Both the position numbers and the translations under genes were made by a program. From positions 3,286,001 through 3,350,000 of the forward strand of contig NZ_CP016279.1 of NCBI RefSeq assembly GCF_001542625.1: DNA of 64,000 nucleotides, in the 5' to 3' direction. The notes beneath the pieces were generated by a model. It ran no database searches. It saw nothing but the letters and a program-made list of their open reading frames with translations, and was not told the DNA's origin. Each line of letters opens with the position of its first letter. Within the stretch, counting starts at the first letter, position 1. Source of the stretch: Streptomyces griseochromogenes (GTDB lineage Bacteria > Actinomycetota > Actinomycetes > Streptomycetales > Streptomycetaceae). Below are positions 33,586-40,661 of the stretch, piece by piece.

Positions 33586-33650
33586 CACCACTGGCCCGCG
33601 TCCGGTGTGCCGTCGCACGCTGACGGCATCGCGACGAGAGGGTGACCACC

Positions 33651-34559
33651 ATGGCGCACGATCACCACCGGCACGAGCGGCACGGGCACGCAGACACGCA
33701 CGGGCACGGCACCGGCACCGACATCGACTGGAACGAGATGGCCCCGCTGCTGGAGACGCAGGCGGAGCTGTTCACGCCCGTCTACGAGCGGGCCATGGCC
33801 TGGCTGGCCAAGGAGGTGACCGAGCCGGGGCTGATCGTGGACGCGGGCAGCGGGCCCGGTGTCGTCTCGTGCCTGTTCGCCGAGGCATTCCCCGGCGCCC
33901 GGATCGTGGCCGTCGACGGCACCGAACCGCTGCTGGAGCGCGCCCGCGCCCGCGCCGTACGGCAGTCGGTCGCCGACCGCTTCGACACCCTGGCCGGTGA
34001 ACTGCCGGACGTACTGGACGAGTTGGACTATCCGGCCGATCTGCTGTGGGCCAGCCGCAGCCTGCACCACCTCGGCGACCAGCGGGCCGCGCTCGCCGCG
34101 TTCGCCGCCCGGCTGGCCCCCGGTGGCACCCTGGCCCTGCTCGAGGGCGGCCTGCCCGCGCGCTTCCTGCCCCGGGACATCGGCATCGGCCGCCCCGGAC
34201 TCCAGGCGCGGCTGGACGTGGTGCAGGAGGACTGGTTCGCCCGGATGCGGGCCGACCTGCCCGGCTCCGTCGCCGAGACCGAGGACTGGCCGGCGCTGCT
34301 GACCTCCGCCGGTCTGAAGCACACCCGCACCCGCAGCTTCCTCCTGGACCTGCCCGCGCCCGCGACCGAGCGGGCCCGCGCCCACGTCGCCGCCTCCCTG
34401 TCCCGGCTGCGCGACGCCGGCAGCGAGGACCTGGACGCCGAGGACCTCGCCACCCTGGACCGGCTGCTCGACCCGTCCGACCCGGCGAACGTGCACCGCA
34501 GGCCGGACGTGTTCGTCCTCGCCGCGTACACGGTCCACACGGCGGTACGCCCCGTCTAG
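33651..34559 (+). CDS. SAM-dependent methyltransferase with histidine-rich N-terminus
   Basis: A 302-residue class I methyltransferase. The SAM loop is LIVDAGSGPGVVSCLFAEAF, followed by IVAVDGTEPLLERARARA, LLWASRSLHHLGDQ and LAPGGTLALLEGG. The first 22 residues contain nine His in HDHHRHERHGHADTHGHG, which could bind metal ions. The substrate is unknown. The ATG at 33651 is chosen since GAGAGGG lies eight bases upstream; a GTG at 33642 overlaps that RBS. It is divergent from the Pat-like gene. Confidence 0.85.
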   Translation: MAHDHHRHERHGHADTHGHGTGTDIDWNEMAPLLETQAELFTPVYERAMAWLAKEVTEPGLIVDAGSGPGVVSCLFAEAFPGARIVAVDGTEPLLERARARAVRQSVADRFDTLAGELPDVLDELDYPADLLWASRSLHHLGDQRAALAAFAARLAPGGTLALLEGGLPARFLPRDIGIGRPGLQARLDVVQEDWFARMRADLPGSVAETEDWPALLTSAGLKHTRTRSFLLDLPAPATERARAHVAASLSRLRDAGSEDLDAEDLATLDRLLDPSDPANVHRRPDVFVLAAYTVHTAVRPV

Positions 34560-34757
34560 TGCCCGCGATCCCGTCCGTCCCGCTCCACCGGACAGGCCCC
34601 GGCGCCGCCCTTCAGCACCGCCCGGGCCGTGCGTACGCCCGCTGGCACCGCGGCGCGCGGCGGCCACGGTCTGCGCCCGCGCCCACGGGGGCCTCATCCG
34701 CGCCGCCCGGCACCGCTACCTCCCCTCGGTCCCGTACCGCCGTACCTGCGACGGGAC

Positions 34758-34788
34758 TTGACTTGGAGAGCCCTCCAAGTGATGGACT
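34758..34788 (+). promoter_or_regulatory. MerR-type promoter and operator of the SDR gene
   Basis: TTGACT (34758-34763) and TGGACT (34783-34788, one change from TAGACT) are separated by 19 bases, the long spacer typical of MerR-activated promoters. Between them sits the perfect palindrome ACTTGGAG-AGCC-CTCCAAGT (34761-34780), resembling AdhR/NmlR-type operators. No MerR gene is in the window. The remaining 34560-34757 holds nothing else I could recognise. Confidence 0.75.
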
Positions 34789-34822
34789 GCCCGGCGTTCA
34801 TCGACAGACACAGGGGGAAACC

Positions 34823-35524
34823 GTGAACGACTCTCCGGTCGCGCTCATCACCGGTGGCGGCAGCGGCATCGGTGCCGCCGTCGCCCGGCAGCTGCTGGAC
34901 GCCGGGTACCGGGTCACCGTCACCGGGCGCGGCGAACGCAGACTGCGGGACTTCGCCGACGGTCTGGGCAATCCCGGCGGACTGCTGACGGTCGCCGGCA
35001 GCGCGTCGGAGTTCGACGACGTGCGGGACGCCGTCGACCGCACGCTCAAGGCGTACGGCCGACTGGACACGGTCGTCGCCAACGCCGGCTTCGCCACCCA
35101 CGACACGGTGGCCGACGGCGACCCGGCCGGCTGGACCGAGATGGTCCTCACCAACGTCCTCGGCCCGGCGCTCCTCATCCGCGCCTCGGTCGAGTCGCTG
35201 AAGGGGACCCGCGGCCGGATCGTCCTCGTCGGCAGCGTCGCCGGGTTCGTGAACACGCCCGGCAACATCTACGGGGCCACCAAATGGGCGGTCACCGGCC
35301 TCGCCGAGAACACCCGGCGCCAGGTCACGGAGTTCGGGATCGGGGTCACGCTGGTCGCCCCCGGCCGGGTGGAGACCCCGTTCTGGGACGGCAACGGCAG
35401 CCTGCCCCCGGGGCATCTCCTGACCGCGGACCAGATCGCCGAATCGGTGGTCTGGGCGATCCGGCAGCCGGCCGGGGTCGACGTCAACACCGTGGTCGTA
35501 CGTCCGCTGGGTCAGGCCAACTGA
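34823..35524 (+). CDS. Short-chain dehydrogenase/reductase
   Basis: A 233-residue classical SDR. It has the cofactor motif ITGGGSGIGAAVA, the NAG motif VVANAGFA, the catalytic serine in VLVGSVAGFV and YGATK (Y-x3-K), followed by APGRVETPF. An arginine after the glycine motif (TVTGRGERRL) suggests NADPH. The substrate is unknown. The GTG at 34823 follows AGGGGGAAA; the longer open frame upstream is a shadow. The MerR-type promoter suggests induction by an electrophile or drug. It converges on the chitosanase with 13 bases between stops. Confidence 0.9.
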   Translation: MNDSPVALITGGGSGIGAAVARQLLDAGYRVTVTGRGERRLRDFADGLGNPGGLLTVAGSASEFDDVRDAVDRTLKAYGRLDTVVANAGFATHDTVADGDPAGWTEMVLTNVLGPALLIRASVESLKGTRGRIVLVGSVAGFVNTPGNIYGATKWAVTGLAENTRRQVTEFGIGVTLVAPGRVETPFWDGNGSLPPGHLLTADQIAESVVWAIRQPAGVDVNTVVVRPLGQAN

Positions 35525-35537
35525 CTCGGATCGGTGG

Positions 35538-36230
35538 TCAGTTGTCGGCGAGGAACTGCTTGGCCAGCTGGTCCCCGAGCGAGACCGCCGCGCTGTGGCT
35601 CTCGATCGGGGAGGTCTTGGAGTTCTTGAACAGGATGTACGTTACGCCGGAGTCGACCCCGCCGCTCGCCGGGTCGGGGTCGATGCCGAGCGCCTTGGCG
35701 GTGGCGTACGAGGCCTCGCCGATGATCTGCGTGGGGCCGGTGTCGCCGACGACGGCGTACTCGACCTTGTTGTTGTAGATGACGGCGACGACACCGCCGC
35801 CCTTGATGCCGGCGCTGGAGTAGTTCCAGATGCTGCTGGAGCTGGGCACGACGACGTACGGCAGCGACTCGGCCTTCAGCGGCGAGCCGTTGGACTGGTG
35901 GAAGGCCGTGTCGTTCTGGAACCAGGGGTCGCGGTCCTCGTTGCAGTTGGTGGTGCGCTGGCCGTCGCAGTCGATGTCCATGTCGGCTTTCCAGAACACC
36001 GCGCCGTTCTTGCCGCACACGGGGACCGTGGCCGAAGTCTCGTCGTCCGTCTTGTACTTGCCATTGGATATCTGCGAGCAGGACTTCACCTTGGCGAGCA
36101 GGTCGGCCGCGCCGACCGAGCCCTCCTGGGGCGAGGCCGGGGCGCTGGGGGAGGCGCTGGCGGGGAGTACCGCTGCGGTGAGGAGGGCGGCTCCGGAGGC
36201 CGCGGCGAGGGTCAGTGTTCGAAGGCGCAC
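35538..36230 (-). CDS. Secreted GH75 chitosanase
   Basis: A 230-residue secreted enzyme hydrolysing chitosan. The N-terminus is a Sec signal (LRTLTLAAASGAALLTAAVLPASASP), cleaved around residue 27. The mature part carries the GH75 landmarks FWKADMDIDCDGQ with the catalytic Asp region, CNEDRDPWFQNDTAFHQSNG, PYVVVP, and VVGDTGPTQIIGEAS with the catalytic Glu region. The size is right for bacterial GH75. The GTG at 36230 has AGAAGGG nine bases upstream, and a 19-bp palindrome abuts that RBS. Confidence 0.88.
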   Translation of the reverse strand: MRLRTLTLAAASGAALLTAAVLPASASPSAPASPQEGSVGAADLLAKVKSCSQISNGKYKTDDETSATVPVCGKNGAVFWKADMDIDCDGQRTTNCNEDRDPWFQNDTAFHQSNGSPLKAESLPYVVVPSSSSIWNYSSAGIKGGGVVAVIYNNKVEYAVVGDTGPTQIIGEASYATAKALGIDPDPASGGVDSGVTYILFKNSKTSPIESHSAAVSLGDQLAKQFLADN

Positions 36231-36246
36231 TGTGGGGGACCCTTCT

Positions 36247-36265
36247 GTTAGGAAAGTTTCCTTAC
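36247..36265. promoter_or_regulatory. CsnR-like palindromic operator of the chitosanase gene
   Basis: GTTAGGAAAGTTTCCTTAC is a near-perfect palindrome (AGGAAA-G-TTTCCT core) directly upstream of the chitosanase RBS. In Streptomyces, chitosanase genes are repressed by the ROK-family CsnR through a palindrome at the start of transcription. No ROK gene is in the window. Confidence 0.65.
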
Positions 36266-36398
36266 CGAGTGTCGTACAAGGTGGCCCCGTCCGCATGTTC
36301 TCGTCAACCCTTCGGGGGAAAGTCGGGCGCGCTGTGCTGTTTGCGCTGTTCTGTCCACCGGGAAACACTGGTCATGTCGAGCTGGGAGGCGACATGCC

Positions 36399-37010
36399 AT
36401 GTTCGTACGCGGCATCTATGTGACCGGCGATCCCGCGAAGATAGACACGGCCGTCCGGGCGCTGAACAGCGAAGGGCGGGACCTGCTCGAAGAGCGTCCG
36501 GGCTACCGGGGGGCCGGGGTCTTCGTGGACCGGGAGCTCGGCAAACTGCTGGGGGAGAGCTGGTGGGACTCCGCCGATGCGCGGCGCAACAGCGACGAGG
36601 TCATGCGCACGCACAGGCAGGCGCTGCTGGAACCGTTCGCGGGCACCCTGGCGGTGGAGAACTACGAGGCGGCGGTGGTCCGGCCGGTCCAGGCGCCGAG
36701 GGTGGGCGGCGGACTGCGCGTCACCCGGTTCGAGTTCGACCCCCCGGACGCCGACGCGATCGCCGACATGTTCCGCTCGGCCGTGGTCCCGCGTCTGGAG
36801 GCCCTGCCCGGGCTGGCCAGGGTCACGCTGTTCCTCGACCGGGAGCGTGGTACGGGCCGGGTCGGCGCCCTCTTCACCGACCGTGCCGCACTGGTCGCGT
36901 CCCGGGCCGGCCAGGCGGAGGCCCGGCACGAGGTCGCGACCAAGGCGCGGGTGAGGGTCACGGGCCTGGAGGAGTTCGAGGTGGTGCACTCGGAGGTGCG
37001 CCTCAACTGA
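36399..37010 (+). CDS. Hypothetical two-repeat alpha+beta barrel protein
   Basis: A 203-residue soluble protein without a signal peptide. The sequence looks like two ferredoxin-like alpha+beta barrel repeats of the ABM type: residues about 1-100 (FVRGIYVTGDPAKIDTAVRALNSE, PGYRGAGVFVDRELGKLLGESWWDS) and about 105-200 (LRVTRFEFDPPDADAIADMFRSAVVPRLEALPGLARVTLFLDRERGTG). Such repeats bind small molecules or act as cofactor-free monooxygenases, but I do not recognise a specific family. The ATG at 36399 has GGGAGG about ten bases upstream. It is divergent from the chitosanase across 168 bases. Confidence 0.75.
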   Translation: MFVRGIYVTGDPAKIDTAVRALNSEGRDLLEERPGYRGAGVFVDRELGKLLGESWWDSADARRNSDEVMRTHRQALLEPFAGTLAVENYEAAVVRPVQAPRVGGGLRVTRFEFDPPDADAIADMFRSAVVPRLEALPGLARVTLFLDRERGTGRVGALFTDRAALVASRAGQAEARHEVATKARVRVTGLEEFEVVHSEVRLN

Positions 37011-37033
37011 CCCGGGCCGCACGGGGTTCGGCG

Positions 37034-37074
37034 GCGGCCGTCCGCTCCGCCGCCGGGGCGGTGCGGACGGCCGC
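37034..37074. terminator. Bidirectional hairpin terminator
   Basis: GCGGCCGTCCGC (37034-37045) and GCGGACGGCCGC (37063-37074) form a perfect 12-bp stem, with a nested CCGCC/GGCGG stem in the loop. It lies between two convergent genes. Confidence 0.75.
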
Positions 37075-37088
37075 GCGCCGTGCCGGGG

Positions 37089-37925
37089 TCAGGCCAGGTT
37101 GAAGGTGGCCGGGTCCGGGCCGATCCTCCGGTCCTCGTTCAGGGCGCTGATCGCCGCGAGGTCCTCGTCGTCCAGGCTGAAGTCGAACACCGCGATGTTC
37201 TCCCTGATCCGCGACGGCGTCACGGACTTCGGGATCACGATGTTCCCCAGCTGGACGTGCCAGCGCAGCACGATCTGCGCCGGGGTGCGGCCGTGCTTCT
37301 GTGCGATGGCGACGACGGCCGGCACCTCCAGCAGGCCCTTGCCCTGGCCGAGCGGCGACCAGGCCTCGGTGGCGATGCCCTGCTCCCCGTGGAACGCGCG
37401 CGCCTCGTGCTGCTGCAGGTGCGGGTGCAGCTCGATCTGGTTGACGGCCGGGACGACCGAGGTCTCCGCCGTCAGCCGACGCAGGTGCTCGGGCAGGAAG
37501 TTGGACACGCCGATCGCCTTCGCGCGGCCGTCGGCGTGCAGCTTCTCGAACGCCTTGTAGGTGTCGATGTACTTGTCCTTGGACGGCACCGGCCAGTGGA
37601 TCAGGTACAGGTCCACGTAGTCGAGGCCCAGCCTCTCCAGCGACGCGTCGAACGCGCGCATCGTGAGGTCGTACCCCTGGTCGTGGTTCCAGAGCTTGGT
37701 GGTGACGAAGACGTCCTCACGGGGCAGGCCGGAGGCGGCGATGGCCTTGCCGGTGCCCTTCTCGTTGCGGTAGATCGCAGCCGTGTCGATGCTGCGGTAC
37801 CCGGCCTCGAGTGCCGTCGCGACGGCCTGCTCGGCCTCGTCGTCCGGCACCTGCCAGACGCCGTAGCCCAGCTGGGGCATCTCGACGCCGTTGTTGAGGA
37901 TGATCGGGGGGACCTTGCTGCTCAC
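37089..37925 (-). CDS. Aldo/keto reductase
   Basis: A 278-residue NADPH-dependent carbonyl reductase of the 2,5-diketo-gluconate reductase-like AKR group. The catalytic tetrad is Asp47 and Tyr52 (YRSIDTAAIYRNE), Lys77 (TTKLWN) and the His of LYLIHWP. Cofactor binding is shown by IGVSNFLPEHL, VNQIELHPHLQQ and IPKSVTPSRIREN. The GTG at 37925 is near GAGG. A SigR-type promoter lies about 50 bases upstream, suggesting induction by thiol-oxidative stress. It is divergent from the pqq/glycan operon. Confidence 0.92.
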   Translation of the reverse strand: MSSKVPPIILNNGVEMPQLGYGVWQVPDDEAEQAVATALEAGYRSIDTAAIYRNEKGTGKAIAASGLPREDVFVTTKLWNHDQGYDLTMRAFDASLERLGLDYVDLYLIHWPVPSKDKYIDTYKAFEKLHADGRAKAIGVSNFLPEHLRRLTAETSVVPAVNQIELHPHLQQHEARAFHGEQGIATEAWSPLGQGKGLLEVPAVVAIAQKHGRTPAQIVLRWHVQLGNIVIPKSVTPSRIRENIAVFDFSLDDEDLAAISALNEDRRIGPDPATFNLA

Positions 37926-37971
37926 GGGCCTCTTGATCCTTCGGTTGTCGACATGTGGTACTCACATGGTC

Positions 37972-37997
37972 AACGATCACGGGCCCGGATGCATTCC
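37972..37997 (-). promoter_or_regulatory. SigR-type promoter of the aldo/keto reductase
   Basis: On the minus strand GGAAT (37997-37993), 18 bases, then GTT (37974-37972) matches the streptomycete SigR consensus GGAAT-N18-GTT exactly. The -10 is 46 bases before the start codon. Confidence 0.6.
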
Positions 37998-38016
37998 TGA
38001 CCGCGGAATCCGTGCC

Positions 38017-38036
38017 AACTGACCGGCGAGTCAGTT
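38017..38036. promoter_or_regulatory. TetR-like palindrome between AKR and pqqA
   Basis: AACTGAC-CGGCGA-GTCAGTT is a perfect 7-bp-arm inverted repeat in the 306-base divergent gap (37926-38231), upstream of the SigR promoter. It could regulate either direction. The gap also has GGTCCGGACC at 38077-38086 and no clear sigma-70 type promoter for pqqA. Confidence 0.5.
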
Positions 38037-38231
38037 CCGGGGGCGCAGATTGGCCGGAAACGCATCCGACGTTATCGGTCCGGACCATTGACCGCGGCTC
38101 GTCCTCCCGCGACTCTGTATCGCGCCACCGGACGAGTCGATGAACCCGGTGCATGCATGTGAACGGCCTCTGACCATGGCCGCTGTCTGCCCTCTGAGAA
38201 CCCCCACCCTCAGGAAAGCGGGTACGCACAC

Positions 38232-38399
38232 ATGAACTCCACCCTGCAGACGACCCCTTCAACGGGCCGCCCCGTCCCGGAGACATCGGATGAAAGGGCA
38301 TGGCAAAGCCCTGGATATCACGTTGTGGAAACCGCTCTGGAGGTGACCGCCTACGCGCTCGCCGACCGCCGGGCGCCCGAGCCGCCCCCGGCCTCATGA
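38232..38399 (+). CDS. pqqA: PQQ precursor peptide PqqA
   Basis: A 55-residue peptide translated by hand from the sequence. The core is WQSPGYHVVETALEVTAY, in which Glu37 and Tyr41 have the E-x3-Y spacing that PqqE cross-links and that becomes PQQ. It is longer than the common 22-30 residue PqqA, with a 20-residue N-terminal extension and a C-terminal tail DRRAPEPPPAS. Its stop overlaps the pqqC start (ATGA). Upstream there is only AGGAAAG at a long spacing. Small size probably means it is missed by automated gene calls. Confidence 0.85.
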   Translation: MNSTLQTTPSTGRPVPETSDERAWQSPGYHVVETALEVTAYALADRRAPEPPPAS

Positions 38400-39127
38400 C
38401 GTCGGCGCCCGAGCGTACCGACGAGGCCGCGCCCGTCTGGCCGGCCGACGAGTTCACCGAGCGGCTGCGCGCGGTCACCGCCGCCCGCTACCACGACCGG
38501 CACCCCTTCAACCTGCGGATGCACCGCGGCGAGCTGACCCCCGACGAACTGCGCCGCTGGATCTCCGCCCGCTTCCACTACCAGCGGCACATCCCCGTCA
38601 AGGACGCGCTCGTCCTCGCGGGCCTCGACGGACCCGAGGAGCGCCGCTCCTGGCTGCGCCGCATCCAGGACCACGACGGCACGGCCGACGGCGGCCCCGG
38701 CGGCATCGAGCGCTGGCTGCGGCTCGGCGAGGCGGCCGGCGTCACCCGCGAGGAGCTCTGGGACGCCTCCCGGGTGCCGCCCGGCGTGCGGTTCGCGGTG
38801 GAGGCCTACGTCACCTTCTGCCGGCGGCGTCCCGCGCTGGAGGCCGTCGCCGCGTCCCTGACCGAGCTGTCCGCCCCGGACCTGATGCGCACCCGCATCG
38901 CCGCCTTCGAGCGCCACTACCCGTGGATCGATCCGGCCGGACTCGCCTACTTCCGCACCCGGGTCACCCAGGGCGCCCGCGACGGCGCCGAGGCCCTCGC
39001 CCTGGTCCTCGCCCGAGCCCGCACCCGCGAGCGGCAGGAACGGGCGGTGGCCGCGCTCACCTTCAAGTGCGAGGTGCTGTGGGCGCTGCTGGACGCGGTG
39101 GACACCACACACGGGAGCGGGCCATGA
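38396..39127 (+). CDS. pqqC: PqqC, final oxidase of PQQ synthesis
   Basis: A 243-residue all-helical cofactorless oxidase that closes the ring of AHQQ and oxidises it to PQQ. Features include YHDRHPFNLRMHRGEL, RRWISARFHYQRHIPVKDALVLAGL, IQDHDGTADGGPGGIERWLRLGEAAGV, FVEAYVTFCR-like sequence and AFERHYPWIDPAGLAYFRTRVTQGARDGAEAL. These match the conserved PqqC core. The start lies within the pqqA stop and the stop overlaps pqqD, so it is translationally coupled on both sides. Confidence 0.93.
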   Translation: MTSAPERTDEAAPVWPADEFTERLRAVTAARYHDRHPFNLRMHRGELTPDELRRWISARFHYQRHIPVKDALVLAGLDGPEERRSWLRRIQDHDGTADGGPGGIERWLRLGEAAGVTREELWDASRVPPGVRFAVEAYVTFCRRRPALEAVAASLTELSAPDLMRTRIAAFERHYPWIDPAGLAYFRTRVTQGARDGAEALALVLARARTRERQERAVAALTFKCEVLWALLDAVDTTHGSGP

Positions 39128-39579
39128 CGGCCGGGCGTCGCGTCCCCGCCGAGGGCGTGACGGACGCGGGGTCCGCAACCGTCCCGGGCGCGGCAGCCAG
39201 ATGTCTCGCCCCGATCGCCGGGGCGTCGAGCGAGGCGTCTGTCCCCGTCCCGGGCGTGGCGGCCGGACGTCCCGGTCCCGTCCCGGGTGCGCCGCCGGGC
39301 CGTTGCGCCCCCACCCCGGACGGGCCCGTCTGGCGTCCCTCCCTCGCCCGGGGCGTGGTGCTGCGGCGCGACCGGGTGCGGGAGGCGGACCTGTTGCTGC
39401 TGCCGGAGCGCGTGGTCGTCCTGCACGGCCGTGCGGGCCGTGTGCTCGGTCTGTGCGACGGCAGCCGGACGACGGACGACATCGTCGCCGAGCTGTCCGC
39501 CGACTTCCCCGGCGCACCCGTGGCATACCAAGTCCCCGACTTCATCTGCCGGTTGCGGGAGGAGGGCTGGCTGACATGA
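39124..39579 (+). CDS. pqqD: PqqD, peptide chaperone, with N-terminal extension
   Basis: A 151-residue protein. PqqD presents PqqA to PqqE. The conserved part is residues about 70-151: VWRPSLARGVVLRRDRVREADLLLLPERVVVLHGRAGRVLGLCDGSRTTDDIVAELSADF...FICRLREEGWLT. The first 65 residues are an unusual Ala/Gly/Pro-rich extension with repeated VPG-AA motifs (TVPGAAA, VPGVAAGR, VPGAPPGR) that ordinary 90-residue PqqD lacks; it may be a disordered linker. Start and stop each overlap neighbours by four bases. Confidence 0.9.
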   Translation: MTAGRRVPAEGVTDAGSATVPGAAARCLAPIAGASSEASVPVPGVAAGRPGPVPGAPPGRCAPTPDGPVWRPSLARGVVLRRDRVREADLLLLPERVVVLHGRAGRVLGLCDGSRTTDDIVAELSADFPGAPVAYQVPDFICRLREEGWLT

Positions 39580-40661
39580 CACCCGAACCCCCGTGGGCCC
39601 TGCTCGCCGAACTCACCCACGCCTGCCCGCTGCGCTGCGGATACTGCTCCAACCCGGTGGAACTGACCCGCCGCTCGGCGGAGCTGACCACCGAGCAGTG
39701 GGCCGGAGTGTTCCGGCAGGCGGGTGAACTCGGCGTCGTGCAGACCCATCTGTCGGGGGGCGAGCCGCTGTTGCGCCGCGACCTGCCCGACCTGGTGGCC
39801 GCCGCCGACACGGCGGGCCTGTACACCCAGCTCGTCACCAGCGGGGTGGGCCTCGGTGAGCGGCGGCTGGCCCGACTGGCCGAGGCCGGGCTGCGCAGTG
39901 TGCAGCTCTCGGTGCAGCACGCGGAGGCGGACACCGCCGAACGGATCGCGGGCGCACGGTCGTTCGCCGCGAAGGAACGCGCCGCCCGGCTGATCCGCGC
40001 GGCGGGCCTGCCCCTCGGGCTCAACGCCGTGCTGCACCGCGGCAACCTCGACGGACTCGACGCGCTGATCCGTCTCGCCGTGGACTGGGGCGCGGACCGG
40101 ATCGAACTGGCCCACACCCAGTACCACGGCTGGGCACTGCGCAACCGTGCCGCCCTGCTGCCCGCACCCGCGCAGGTCGAACGGGCCCGCACGGTCGTCG
40201 ACCGCTGGCGGGAACGGCTCGGCGGTACCCCGGAGCTGGTGTGGGTGGCCTCCGATCTGCTGGACGCCACGGCGAAGCCCTGCATGGGCGGCTGGGGCCG
40301 TATCTCGCTCACCGTCGCGCCCGACGGAACGGTCCTGCCCTGCCCGGCCGCCGCCGCCCTGCCGGGCCTCGACCCGCCGAACGTCCTGCGGCACCGGCTG
40401 GACCGGATCTGGCGGGAGTCGACGGCCTTCAACGCCTTCCGGGGCGAGGCCTGGATGCCCGAGCCCTGCCGTGGCTGTGCCCTGCGCACCACCGACCACG
40501 GAGGCTGCCGCTGCCAGGCGTACGCCCTCACCGGCGACCCCGCCCGGACCGACCCCGCCTGCCGGCACGCCCCGGACCACCACCTCGTACGCGACCTCGT
40601 GGCCGGGCCCAGGCAGCTCGCGTACGCCTACCGAGAAGCCCAGCGAGAGGGAGGACCATGA
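39576..40661 (+). CDS. pqqE: PqqE radical SAM enzyme
   Basis: A 361-residue radical SAM protein that forms the carbon-carbon bond between Glu and Tyr of PqqA. The [4Fe-4S] SAM motif is Cys17-Cys21-Cys24 (CPLRCGYC), and THLSGGEPLLRRDL follows. The SPASM region has KPCMGGWGRISLTVAPDGTVLPCPAAAALPG and CRGCALRTTDHGGCRCQAYALTGD, giving auxiliary cluster ligands. Its stop overlaps the ATG of the GH105 gene by four bases, physically linking cofactor synthesis to the downstream glycan enzymes. Confidence 0.95.
   Translation: MTPEPPWALLAELTHACPLRCGYCSNPVELTRRSAELTTEQWAGVFRQAGELGVVQTHLSGGEPLLRRDLPDLVAAADTAGLYTQLVTSGVGLGERRLARLAEAGLRSVQLSVQHAEADTAERIAGARSFAAKERAARLIRAAGLPLGLNAVLHRGNLDGLDALIRLAVDWGADRIELAHTQYHGWALRNRAALLPAPAQVERARTVVDRWRERLGGTPELVWVASDLLDATAKPCMGGWGRISLTVAPDGTVLPCPAAAALPGLDPPNVLRHRLDRIWRESTAFNAFRGEAWMPEPCRGCALRTTDHGGCRCQAYALTGDPARTDPACRHAPDHHLVRDLVAGPRQLAYAYREAQREGGP

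Noticed and set aside
38300..38395. Upstream extension of pqqC
   Set aside because: The extra 32 codons coincide with pqqA in another frame; the ATGA junction at 38396 fits the pattern of the whole operon.
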